Origin: Endozoicomonas euniceicola
Lineage (GTDB): Bacteria > Pseudomonadota > Gammaproteobacteria > Pseudomonadales > Endozoicomonadaceae
DNA length: 64,000 nucleotides
Assembly: GCF_025562755.1 (NCBI RefSeq)
Contig: NZ_CP103300.1
Coordinates: 3,535,001-3,599,000 of the forward strand
Direction: 5' to 3'
Both the position numbers and the translations under genes were made by a program. Below, piece by piece: positions 1 to 8,413 of the stretch; within the stretch, counting starts at the first letter, position 1; every line of letters begins with the position of its first letter. The notes under the pieces are model-generated. The model saw nothing but the letters and a program-made list of their open reading frames with translations. It was not told the origin of the DNA and made no database searches.

Positions 1-1416
1 GTCGGTGACTTCACGCAGACCCGGATAAAATGCCTGATCATTGTCAATCAAAGTCACACCACCGGTATCCGGGTCAATAAACAGGTTGGTACTGTGACGG
101 TCCTGCTGTCCGGTCAGACAGTCCAGCCATTGGGCGTCGGTCAGGTTTTTCTGGAGGTTGGCTGAAGCGGTGGGCTTTTCGAGAGAGTCGTAGGCAATGT
201 TTTCCGGCTGCCCGATTTCATTGTTGAATGGCTGAACTCCCTGGGCTTCTGTCATAAGCAGGCCCATTTTACCCTTATGGGTGGTCAGGGTCATGGCGGG
301 TAACAGCTTCAGGTCAAGGGCATTCTGCAACTTTTGTGCGGCAAGGTTTCGACCTGCAAAACGGGGGCGGGACTTATCCAGGTATTTGTCCTTTCCTACC
401 ACACGCTCATACTGACTGTTGTCTTTAGCGTCATCGGCTTTAAAGAGGTAATCTCTGGGCGGGTCATTCTCGGTGATACCGGGAAACGTCAGCTTTTGTA
501 CACTGTGCTGCCTGCCTGCGCCAAAAGGTTCTTCCGGTTTCAACAGGTCAGCGTCGGTCAGGGTGGTAAACTCGTCGGTCAGACCAGGGTTTAGTGGGTA
601 GCCCAGACGTTTCAGTTCAGTCGCTTCTCCCCAGCTGAGTTTGCCATTCAGAAAAGGGCTTTTACGGTCATCCATGACCTGAACCAGCAACGCCCTCTCA
701 GCATCCATCTCCCTGCTTAACGTTTGCAGGGCCGCGAAGTCTTCCCGTGAATAATACGCTCGACCTGAGTTGGATATTTCAGCAATGACCTGCATGCCCT
801 GCTCCAGAGTGTCAATCTGGCTTTGTGCCTGAGCTTTGATCTCTTCGGCGGTGGTGGGCATGAACTTCGCCTGTTCACTTTTATGTTTATCCAGCACGGA
901 GGCAATTTGAACCAGATGTTTTGATTTCAGGCTGGCACTGGCCTGACTGTGACGGCTGGTGCCTTTCAGGAAGGCGTCGGTGACGCTGGCGGCTTTTTGT
1001 CTCAGCTTGTCAGAGCTTTGCTGGACGTCATGGAAACGTTCAGATACCCGGGACTGGTTGATCAGTTTTCTCAGTCCGTGATTTTTGTAGGCTGAAGAAA
1101 CGGGGGCTGCTGCTTTTGCCTGCGGCAGTGTCTGTGCCGTAGTTCGGGGATGACCAGGCTGGGCAGGCACTTGTGTCAGGTTTATCTGAGGGCGGGGCTG
1201 GCTTTTGCTGATGTTATAGTTCGATAATTTTTTGGTTTCTCTTCTGGCGGTGAGCCTGGTTTTTAATCCTCTGAGTTTTCCTTTTATAACGTCTATTTTG
1301 CTGGTTTTTCTGTCAAAGGCAGTGCCTTCCGTTTTGTCCGGGCTGGCAGGCTGGGGGGGATTGCTTAAATGCGCCGGAACATTCCGGGAGGAGGCTCCTA
1401 CGGATGAGTTGCTCAC
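1..1416 (-). CDS. Probable kinase-fold effector, N-terminal part (runs off left edge)
   Basis: An uninterrupted minus-strand frame of 472 codons runs from a GTG at 1416 (AGGGA ribosome site about 8 bases upstream) to base 1, where it is cut by the window edge. No signal peptide is visible. Residues 1-110 are polar and rich in Pro, Gln and basic residues, like a disordered secretion leader. The part near the edge looks like a PI3/4-kinase or HipA-type catalytic core: a helix with NLAAQKLQNALDL, then the catalytic-loop pattern D439-R-H-x-x-N444, then D458-N-D as the metal-binding motif. Those families phosphorylate lipids or proteins, and similar folds occur among type III/IV secretion effectors. 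Function and secretion are inference; the fold call rests only on motif spacing. It follows the 1480-2106 gene on the same strand after 63 bases. Confidence 0.7.
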   Translation of the reverse strand, partial: MSNSSVGASSRNVPAHLSNPPQPASPDKTEGTAFDRKTSKIDVIKGKLRGLKTRLTARRETKKLSNYNISKSQPRPQINLTQVPAQPGHPRTTAQTLPQAKAAAPVSSAYKNHGLRKLINQSRVSERFHDVQQSSDKLRQKAASVTDAFLKGTSRHSQASASLKSKHLVQIASVLDKHKSEQAKFMPTTAEEIKAQAQSQIDTLEQGMQVIAEISNSGRAYYSREDFAALQTLSREMDAERALLVQVMDDRKSPFLNGKLSWGEATELKRLGYPLNPGLTDEFTTLTDADLLKPEEPFGAGRQHSVQKLTFPGITENDPPRDYLFKADDAKDNSQYERVVGKDKYLDKSRPRFAGRNLAAQKLQNALDLKLLPAMTLTTHKGKMGLLMTEAQGVQPFNNEIGQPENIAYDSLEKPTASANLQKNLTDAQWLDCLTGQQDRHSTNLFIDPDTGGVTLIDNDQAFYPGLREVTD

Positions 1417-1479
1417 AATTGCTTCCCTGCAAAAGTATGGATGAATACGCCAAGTATAGGCTGCGAGCAATAGAGTAAT

Positions 1480-2106
1480 TCAGGGCTTTTCAGGCTTTTT
1501 CTGACGGAGCAGAAAGTACAGTCCGGTACCCAGCATCAGGTTGCCAAGGGCGATAAAGTAACGAAACAGATTCAGGCGCAGATAGCCTGCAAGGGTGCCT
1601 TCATTGCCTATCAGCATGCCGCCGACAAAGAAGCTGGCAAAGGACACCATAATCAATGCTTTAGTGCCTGCGCTCATGTAAGAACGGGTAACCATCACGA
1701 GACCTGCGATGATGCAGAGCGCCAGTTGCAGATCCCGGTACACAGTCTCCAGCCCATACCAGCGCGATACTTCAAACAGCAGGCAGACCGACAGAATCGC
1801 CCTCCACCAGGCCGCTGCACTCCAGAGCTTTGCCGTCAGAATCTGCACCAGGGCAATGGTAACGAGGGGGGGGGACATAAAGGTGGCGATGTTGTTGAAC
1901 ATCCAGTATGGCCCAGCCCAGGCAGTAGAGAAACCGTAATTGAGCGCGCCCAGACCGCCTGCGACCGCCATCAGCAGAAAGCCAAACAAAGCCGCTTTGG
2001 CGGGCAGCTTGTGTGCCGGATCAAAGTCCTTTTGCTGGGATAAAAGGAAAACGGGGAAGGCGCTGGCAAAAGCCAGCACCGCATCAGACATAGCAAGAGA
2101 AATCAT
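1480..2106 (-). CDS. Multi-pass inner-membrane protein of unknown function
   Basis: A 208-residue protein with about six to seven hydrophobic segments spread over its whole length and a basic C-terminal tail (LLRQKKPEKP). I recognise no catalytic motif. It starts 6 bases after the hemL stop on the same strand, so it is probably translated from the thiE-hemL transcript. An alternative start at 2091 (MSDAVLAF) is possible; neither start has a clear Shine-Dalgarno sequence, which fits translational coupling to hemL. The position behind a haem-synthesis gene does not by itself prove a related role. It could be a small transporter-like or DUF membrane protein. Confidence 0.75.
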   Translation of the reverse strand: MISLAMSDAVLAFASAFPVFLLSQQKDFDPAHKLPAKAALFGFLLMAVAGGLGALNYGFSTAWAGPYWMFNNIATFMSPPLVTIALVQILTAKLWSAAAWWRAILSVCLLFEVSRWYGLETVYRDLQLALCIIAGLVMVTRSYMSAGTKALIMVSFASFFVGGMLIGNEGTLAGYLRLNLFRYFIALGNLMLGTGLYFLLRQKKPEKP

Positions 2107-2112
2107 TCAGGG

Positions 2113-3414
2113 TCATTGGTTTAATAAAGATTGAAAAGCCCGCCCCGCAGCGGCGACGGTTTGTTCTATTTCCTGATCGCCGTGGGCGGCAGAAATGAAA
2201 CCGGCTTCGAAAGCAGAGGGCGCAAGATAAATCCCTTCGTCCAGCATGGCGTGGAAGAAACGCCCATACAGCTCACTGTCACAGGCCATCACCTGATCGA
2301 ATCGCTCCACGGTTTCCTGTTCGGTGAAGAACAGGCCAAACATGCCTCCGGCCTGAACGGTTCGCAACGGAATGCCCGCCAGGTCAGCCTGATGCCTGAT
2401 GCCTTTCAGCAGTTGTTCAGCCTTGTCGGTCAGGTCGTCATGAAAACCCGGCTGAACAATATTGTTCAGGGTTGCCAGACCGGCCGCCATTGCCAGTGGA
2501 TTACCCGACAAAGTACCTGCCTGATAAACCGGTCCCAGCGGCGCAAGGTGTTTCATCACATCCCGGCGACCACCAAAGGCCCCCACCGGCAGTCCGCCAC
2601 CGATAATCTTGCCGAGCGTGGTTAAATCAGGCTTGATGTCGTAATGCGCCTGAGCGCCCCCAAGGGCTACCCGGAAGCCGGTCATCACTTCATCAAAAAT
2701 CAACAGGGCTTCGTGTTCGTCACAGATTCGGCGTAACCCTTGCAGGAAGCCCGGAACCGGAGGGATGCAGTTCATATTGCCAGCAACAGGCTCAACGATA
2801 ATACAGGCGATTTCAGAACCTGCTTCCCTGAAGGTTTCCTCGACAGAGTCCAGGTCGTTAAAGGTCAGGGTTATGGTGTTTTCTGCCAGCGCTTCAGGAA
2901 CACCGGGAGAACTGGGTACGCCCAGAGTCAGGGCTCCGGAACCGGCTTTAACCAGCAGGGAGTCAGAGTGGCCGTGATAGCAGCCTTCAAACTTGACGAT
3001 ACGATCCCGACCGGTAAAACCACGAGCCAGACGGATGGCGCTCATGGTGGCTTCGGTGCCCGAGTTCACCATCCTCAACAGTTCCATAGACGGGAACAGC
3101 TGACGCACTTTCAGGGCCAGTTCGGTTTCCAGGGCGGTAGGCGCGCCAAAACTCAGACCTTTTAACGCCTGTTCACGCACGGCGGCCACTACATCCGGAT
3201 GGTTGTGACCAAGAATCATTGGCCCCCAGGACCCTACGTAATCAATAAGCTCGTTTCCGTCAACGTCTTTCACATAGGCTCCCAGGGCGCTCTGGAAGAA
3301 AACGGGTTTGCCGCCCACGCCTTTGAAAGCACGAACAGGGGAGTTTACCCCACCGGGAATGACTTGCTGCGCTTCACTGAACAAAGCGCCGGAACGGTTA
3401 TCGGATCGAGCCAT
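2113..3414 (-). CDS. hemL: Glutamate-1-semialdehyde 2,1-aminomutase
   Basis: Converts glutamate-1-semialdehyde to 5-aminolevulinate, the last step of the C5 route into haem, using pyridoxal phosphate in the cytosol. The 433-residue length and sequence are typical: N-terminal SEAQQVIPGGVNSPVRAF, substrate-site NSGTEATMSAIRLAR, PLP-aspartate region IFDEVMTGFR, and the Schiff-base lysine in LGKIIGGGLPVG (about K269). I chose ATG 3414 (MARSDNRSG) because it matches the family N-terminus; an ATG at 3435 would add seven residues and overlap the thiE end. It lies 11 bases behind thiE and 6 bases before a membrane-protein gene on the same strand, so the three form an operon. The thiE-hemL neighbourhood is also found in pseudomonads. 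Confidence 0.97.
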   Translation of the reverse strand: MARSDNRSGALFSEAQQVIPGGVNSPVRAFKGVGGKPVFFQSALGAYVKDVDGNELIDYVGSWGPMILGHNHPDVVAAVREQALKGLSFGAPTALETELALKVRQLFPSMELLRMVNSGTEATMSAIRLARGFTGRDRIVKFEGCYHGHSDSLLVKAGSGALTLGVPSSPGVPEALAENTITLTFNDLDSVEETFREAGSEIACIIVEPVAGNMNCIPPVPGFLQGLRRICDEHEALLIFDEVMTGFRVALGGAQAHYDIKPDLTTLGKIIGGGLPVGAFGGRRDVMKHLAPLGPVYQAGTLSGNPLAMAAGLATLNNIVQPGFHDDLTDKAEQLLKGIRHQADLAGIPLRTVQAGGMFGLFFTEQETVERFDQVMACDSELYGRFFHAMLDEGIYLAPSAFEAGFISAAHGDQEIEQTVAAAGRAFQSLLNQ

Positions 3415-3425
3415 GAATGTTTTCC

Positions 3426-4043
3426 TTACAGGCAAAGTTCACTGAGTTCACGGGCCCGGTGCTGAATATCGGGTGCTGCAAACAGGTTGTTTACAACAGC
3501 GATCATGTCCGCACCCGCCTCTATTATTTGGGAAGCATTATCTACCGTAATTCCACCAATAGCTACCACAGGTACTTTAAAACGCTGCCGGGCTTCCGGC
3601 AGCACAGCCAGGCTGGCGGTTTTGGCATCCGGCTTGGTTTTGGAGTCGAAGAACCTGCCAAAGGCGATGTAGTTGGCACCGGCATCAATGGCTTTCTGCG
3701 CCAGCTCTATAGAGCCACTGCAGCTTACGCCGATAATGGCGTAATCCCCCAGGCGGGCTCTGGCTTCAGCAGCGGACGTATCGCTCTGGCCGACGTGTAC
3801 GCCATCGGCTTCAACCGCTGCTGCCAGCTCTACGTCATCGTTAATAATCAGGATCGCCTGATGCTGGTGGCAGAGCACTTTCAGGGCTCCGGCCTGCCGC
3901 AGGCGTTTATTCTGGTCGTCGCTTTTATCGCGGTATTGCAGAACCTTCATACCACCATGCAAAGCCTGTTCCGCTGCGTGCAGCAGGCTGTTGTCGTCGG
4001 GTAGCAGATGGCTGTCGGTAACACCGTATAGACCTTTGAGCAT
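3426..4043 (-). CDS. thiE: Thiamine-phosphate synthase
   Basis: Joins hydroxymethylpyrimidine diphosphate and thiazole phosphate to give thiamine phosphate. The 205-residue TIM barrel begins MLKGLYGVTD and carries the family signatures LQYRDK (diphosphate/Mg site), IINDDVELA, DGVHVGQSD, IIGVSCSG, YIAFGRFF and VAIGGIT. I chose the start at 4043 because AGGAGG lies 5 bases upstream; the longer frame to 4100 has no homology in its extra 19 residues. It is the first gene of a minus-strand operon with hemL. The promoter is probably in the 4044-4169 divergent spacer shared with the 4170 gene. The ThiL kinase at 47532 performs the next pathway step. Confidence 0.96.
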   Translation of the reverse strand: MLKGLYGVTDSHLLPDDNSLLHAAEQALHGGMKVLQYRDKSDDQNKRLRQAGALKVLCHQHQAILIINDDVELAAAVEADGVHVGQSDTSAAEARARLGDYAIIGVSCSGSIELAQKAIDAGANYIAFGRFFDSKTKPDAKTASLAVLPEARQRFKVPVVAIGGITVDNASQIIEAGADMIAVVNNLFAAPDIQHRARELSELCL

Positions 4044-4169
4044 GATGGCCTCCTGTCTGATTCTTAATTGAGCCGAAGTATACCGGTTGCTATCGGGCAT
4101 TGGCAGATAATTCAGCCCCCCCGCCCTATTAGAGTCTATAATTGCCGGCTTTCAAAAAGTGGTGGACGG

Positions 4170-7100
4170 ATGTTGTCAGAAATAAAAAAAGTTAAGCTTT
4201 TCTTACAACAACTTTTACTGTTTCTGTTTTTATCCGGAGCACTCAGCTCTGGTCTTTTTGCTGAAATGGTTTCAGAAGATGCAGAACTTTATAATGCAGA
4301 GCTTTCTGTTCCCGGGGTTTCTATAAAGGTTCCGCTGAATCTTCAGGCTCTCGGCTCTACGGTTGCGACACAGCTGGCCATCTCTTTCGCACTCCTGTTG
4401 CCAGCCAGCGTACTTCAGAGCACAGGCTGGCAACGGGAGCAGACCTCCTATTTTATCCTGCAGGCTTTCAGGGGCGCGAACCGTCTTTATTTGTATAATC
4501 TATTTCAGCAATGGCTCTCCGGGCTTTTGTTTCCTGATTTTTGGTGGATGCCTGCTGCCATACCGGGAGCCACTTCTGAAGCCGGTACGACCAACCCGAG
4601 GCTTGGCTATCAGACACCGATAGAAACCAAACCTTACTACCGGTTACAGCAGGACAATTTTGGCACCCTGCACAGCCTGGTGGCTTACGTAACAGAGATG
4701 AAGAAGCAGCTGTCACCGGGTCAGGCAATGGTAATAAGTGATGACTGGAAAGCCGAGCTGCAGATTTTGCAACAGGATACGACAGGAACCACGTACTCAA
4801 TAACCCTTCCCGGTCTTGATAATACAACCAGCACTTACGAAGTGGGTAGCCATGATAATGTCTACTGGATCAAACGATTTAACAGGATAAATATAGGGCG
4901 TTATCAAAAAATTGTCTGGAGTGAACCTGAAGAAGGAAGTGCGACAACCGAGTTAACCATACAGCTTGTCAGCCCGATGAAATACCGGGAATCAGGGGTA
5001 CCGATAGAACTGACGATTCCTCAATGGTTAAGTCACAGGTTATTGGCGGCAGGCTCAGCTATGGCTCTGGCAGATTTTAACAGGTTGTTTATCGGGTGGT
5101 ACCGATCTGTTTTTTTAGCGTCAGACCCAAACCCGGGAACGCTTTCCAAAATGCTTTCACCAGAACCTCTGGAGAAGGTCGGTTCTGAAATACAGAACAC
5201 GATGATATTAGCTTCTTCCGATTGTCTTTATTGCGATGGCGGGAATAAGGTACCCGTCTATTTCCCGCATGGTGTTCCTGAGTCGTATGTAAGAAAAGCA
5301 CCTGATTCTCAGGGGCAGGCTTCCGGATCAGGGGATAGAAATAAAAAATCCGAAAAGACAAGTCTGAACCCCCAGGCCAGAGGATCAAATCAAAAGACGT
5401 TAAAATTCAGGCAGAATAAGGGTAACGATGACAAGAATCCTCCACCATCCACTTATAACAGGTCACCGACGCAAGACGCTGCTCCAAAGACTCTTTTGGA
5501 GCAGGCAACAGAGGTGTTTTTTCTCAACAGAGGGCTGAGTGGGCAAGTTTTGTCGGCACCGTTATTGCCGGGCGTCAAAACATTAATTTACTCGCTAAGT
5601 TCTGCGGGTATGCTCCAGATTTTGCCCGTTGAAGGTGTAGCTATTGATCAGTGGCCAATGGTTGTAAGCAAGCGGCTTTCTCGTTACCTCAACAGCGTTT
5701 TCTCTGCAACCGGCCAGTCTGTTTTTCCGGAGGCTGACGGTGAAAACGAGTATGTTGTAGAAATGACTCAGACAATGTTCAATAATATTGTTGATAATTT
5801 TGAACACTTCTGGAAATTGGCTGACGCCGTCAATACATTACAAGATCGTCTAAAAAAAATCATCTCAAGCTTCTGTGATGAAACAAAAGTAGAAAGCTGT
5901 TATTACGGTGGATTTTCAGTAAGAGAGTATTTGCTTAATCAAAACCTTGATCACGGACAGCGACTCTATTCCGAAAATCTTTCTATTACAGGGGATATCG
6001 ATGTTCTTTTTTCATTAACATCTGACCGTGTGGAATATTTTAAAGAATTTATGGGCAAAAGACTTGCAGAACATGGTTTTAAAATTTCAGGCTTTGCAAA
6101 AGACAAGTTACTGTTTACGTTTCCCGTAAGAGAGAATAAAGAACTGCCGTATATCCTTAGCAGCTTTGATTTCTCTGGGGTGGGGGAGTGGGAAGCGTTT
6201 AATGGTTATTTTCCAGGTCTGGACGTAGCCATGTCTAAATCAGAAGAGCAGGCATCCTTTCTGACAGAGGCGCAGGTAATCGCGGAGAGTGTGAGGCGAG
6301 GGTTGCATTTTGAGGCCTCCAAGCGAGGCACTACCACCTTGGCCAAGGAAGGCAAGCATTGGGATCGTATTTTTTTGCTGAATAACGCTTTTCCAAAAAA
6401 TACTGTATTCAACATGCTTGTGGGAAGTATAAGCCTGAGTGTTAAGAATGGTAAGATGGCAGAGATGCTTAATACGATGTCTGAGAAAATAAAAAAGAGT
6501 GACTTGGATAATGTTCGTTTGAGTGCAGAATTATTGAGAATTCATGGTTCTTGTGAATCACTGAAGTTATCCACTGCACACCATAAGAAGCAGGCTCTGG
6601 AAAGGTTGAGGACTATTAAATTTAATCAGGAAGAAATAGCTGAACTACAGCTTGAGAAAAAAGAACTCGCTAATAAAATAAGTGAGTTGACAAAATTTGT
6701 TTCTGAGGAAAGTAAGGACGATTCAGCAAGCAGGTACTTAGAAAAAGAACAGCTGAACAGTGAAATTAAAAAATTAAAAGTTCTTATGGAGGAGAGCAGT
6801 AAAGAAACAGAAATTTTGTTTTCAGAAAAAGAAAATATGAGTCATAGATTGAAAAATTCCATGATACTTAATTTAAAATTGGAAAAAGAAAATTCTGAAC
6901 TACTTGTTGAAAATAAAGGCTTTAATGATGAGGTGTTTAAGTTAAAAGAAATTAATGGAAAAGGCTTAAGAAAGATAGGAATCCTTGATTTTAAGAATAA
7001 AGAACTAGAAAGTGAGTTGAAAAAAATCAAACGGAAAATTTATGAATATGAGCAGCAAGCAAAAGCACGGAATGAAAATATAAAAGATTTAAACGAAGCT

Positions 7101-8402
7101 CACGATAAAAAGTCGGTGGATACTTCAGATCAGGAGCTTAAAGATAAAGTTGCAGAGCTGGAAATGGAAATTGATTTTTTAAATAAAGAAAAAAAATTGA
7201 GTCGTAGATTAAAACTTTCTGAAAAAGACCAGAAATATCTTAATAAAGAAAATGATAAATTAAAAAAGCATATAGATGATTTAAAACGCCAACGGCTTTC
7301 GAATAAAAAAACCTCCTCACCCATTAAGTCTGCTAGTCAAAACAGGGCACAAGCCAGCAAACCGGGAATCAACAAAAAACCTGAAGGTAGTCAATGGTAT
7401 AGATGGTTTGCCCATAATGCCTATGACTATAAACTGGAGCTAAGCCTGATGGCGGGTGCTGCGGCTCTTACAGGGTATAAATTGGTAAGCTCCCGGGATA
7501 ACGGTTGTGGAAATATCAGTCGGTACGGTTTCAGACAACTTTGTTTAAATCCGGTTAATGATGACCGTTTGGGGCGGGATATTCTGGAGGTAATGGATAG
7601 TTTGCCTGATGAATACAGAATTATTAGCTATCGTATTTTTTTGGCTAATATGGATCAGGGAACAATGGTTCCCGTGAAAAGCAAGGTGGCTTCGGAGATT
7701 AAGAAAGCAAAAAAAGGATTGAATGAATACCACCATTTAATGATGGCGCATTCCCGGCATTATCCGTTATGGCAAATGACAGCACAGCAGTTGTTGCAGA
7801 TTAAGAAAGGTATCAGTTCTGCCTGGAAAGCAGAAGGTAAGCCTGGTTCACTCTACAAGGCAGCCAAGGGAATAATCGACTACTGTGGCTTAATGCCTGA
7901 TAGCATACGGCAGGAAGAGTGCAGCCGGGAAGCATTAATAAAACTGCGCAGTAATCGCTCTCTGAACAACAGTGTTATCTTCAAAGGAAGAGACATTAAG
8001 CCCAGTGAGAAAAACTGGTTTATTGCTTTCCTTCCTGTATGGGGTTTTAGCCGCTCAGGTAAGCTGACCTGGCACGATGTCTGGCCTTATCGCCTCGACA
8101 GCAAGGGGTATACTATTCTGGGTTCTGCGGAACTGGATGAACCATTTTTATATAAATGCGATAGTTCCAGAGGAAAAAAAGAATCCATTTTTACACGTCT
8201 CAAATGGATTGGAATAAAGTCAGATTCATGCCTTGGGGAGGGTATATTCTATATTACCCGGAGTAAAAATTCAGTCTTTTGGAGTCGGTCATTGTACAGG
8301 GATGATAAACACTATGTTGAGAGCAACGATAACAGAAAAACATTTTATGGGGGGGCATGGGAATACAATACCTCACCCCATAATAGCTGGAGGCGATTTT
8401 AA
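4170..8402 (+). CDS. Large exported protein with nucleotidyltransferase-like motif and long coiled coil
   Basis: A 1410-residue protein that I do not recognise as a whole. ATG 4170 follows GGTGGA and opens a signal peptide (basic start, LLLFLFLSGALSSGLFA), so I prefer it to the upstream ATG at 4068. Visible parts: an N-terminal region to about residue 370; a linker R375-KAPDSQG; a basic, Ser-rich stretch; a region containing Y-G-G580-G-F-S-V-R585-E-Y-L-L followed by G-D609-I-D611-V, which resembles the GGxVRDxLL...DxD core of poly(A)/tRNA nucleotidyltransferases; a heptad-rich AT-rich coiled coil at about 780-1050; a hydrophobic segment (LSLMAGAAALTGYKLV) near 1090; and a Cys-containing C-terminal domain. 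The gene is convergent with radA and the two stops overlap. Effector or toxin function is inference. Confidence 0.75.
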   Translation: MLSEIKKVKLFLQQLLLFLFLSGALSSGLFAEMVSEDAELYNAELSVPGVSIKVPLNLQALGSTVATQLAISFALLLPASVLQSTGWQREQTSYFILQAFRGANRLYLYNLFQQWLSGLLFPDFWWMPAAIPGATSEAGTTNPRLGYQTPIETKPYYRLQQDNFGTLHSLVAYVTEMKKQLSPGQAMVISDDWKAELQILQQDTTGTTYSITLPGLDNTTSTYEVGSHDNVYWIKRFNRINIGRYQKIVWSEPEEGSATTELTIQLVSPMKYRESGVPIELTIPQWLSHRLLAAGSAMALADFNRLFIGWYRSVFLASDPNPGTLSKMLSPEPLEKVGSEIQNTMILASSDCLYCDGGNKVPVYFPHGVPESYVRKAPDSQGQASGSGDRNKKSEKTSLNPQARGSNQKTLKFRQNKGNDDKNPPPSTYNRSPTQDAAPKTLLEQATEVFFLNRGLSGQVLSAPLLPGVKTLIYSLSSAGMLQILPVEGVAIDQWPMVVSKRLSRYLNSVFSATGQSVFPEADGENEYVVEMTQTMFNNIVDNFEHFWKLADAVNTLQDRLKKIISSFCDETKVESCYYGGFSVREYLLNQNLDHGQRLYSENLSITGDIDVLFSLTSDRVEYFKEFMGKRLAEHGFKISGFAKDKLLFTFPVRENKELPYILSSFDFSGVGEWEAFNGYFPGLDVAMSKSEEQASFLTEAQVIAESVRRGLHFEASKRGTTTLAKEGKHWDRIFLLNNAFPKNTVFNMLVGSISLSVKNGKMAEMLNTMSEKIKKSDLDNVRLSAELLRIHGSCESLKLSTAHHKKQALERLRTIKFNQEEIAELQLEKKELANKISELTKFVSEESKDDSASRYLEKEQLNSEIKKLKVLMEESSKETEILFSEKENMSHRLKNSMILNLKLEKENSELLVENKGFNDEVFKLKEINGKGLRKIGILDFKNKELESELKKIKRKIYEYEQQAKARNENIKDLNEAHDKKSVDTSDQELKDKVAELEMEIDFLNKEKKLSRRLKLSEKDQKYLNKENDKLKKHIDDLKRQRLSNKKTSSPIKSASQNRAQASKPGINKKPEGSQWYRWFAHNAYDYKLELSLMAGAAALTGYKLVSSRDNGCGNISRYGFRQLCLNPVNDDRLGRDILEVMDSLPDEYRIISYRIFLANMDQGTMVPVKSKVASEIKKAKKGLNEYHHLMMAHSRHYPLWQMTAQQLLQIKKGISSAWKAEGKPGSLYKAAKGIIDYCGLMPDSIRQEECSREALIKLRSNRSLNNSVIFKGRDIKPSEKNWFIAFLPVWGFSRSGKLTWHDVWPYRLDSKGYTILGSAELDEPFLYKCDSSRGKKESIFTRLKWIGIKSDSCLGEGIFYITRSKNSVFWSRSLYRDDKHYVESNDNRKTFYGGAWEYNTSPHNSWRRF

Positions 8403-8413
8403 ATCGCCTCCAG
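8387..8413. terminator. Perfect inverted repeat covering both convergent stop codons
   Basis: Arms CTGGAGGCGATTT (8387-8399) and AAATCGCCTCCAG (8401-8413) are perfect reverse complements around one central T. The TAA of the 4170 gene (8400-8402) and the TAA of radA (8401-8399 on minus) both lie in the centre. It may fold into a hairpin in both transcripts and act as a bidirectional terminator, but there is no long T tract, so termination is inferred. Confidence 0.5.

Noticed and set aside
2131..3165. Plus-strand frames opposite hemL
   Set aside because: hemL is conserved over its full length on the minus strand; these are shadows caused by GC-biased codon positions.
4137..4142. TATAAT as promoter of the 4170 gene
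   Set aside because: A perfect -10, but no acceptable -35 at 16-18 bases; not listed as a promoter.
4068..4169. An upstream start for the 1410-residue exported protein
   Set aside because: It would bury the signal peptide behind 34 residues and overlaps the thiE start region; ATG 4170 has a ribosome site.
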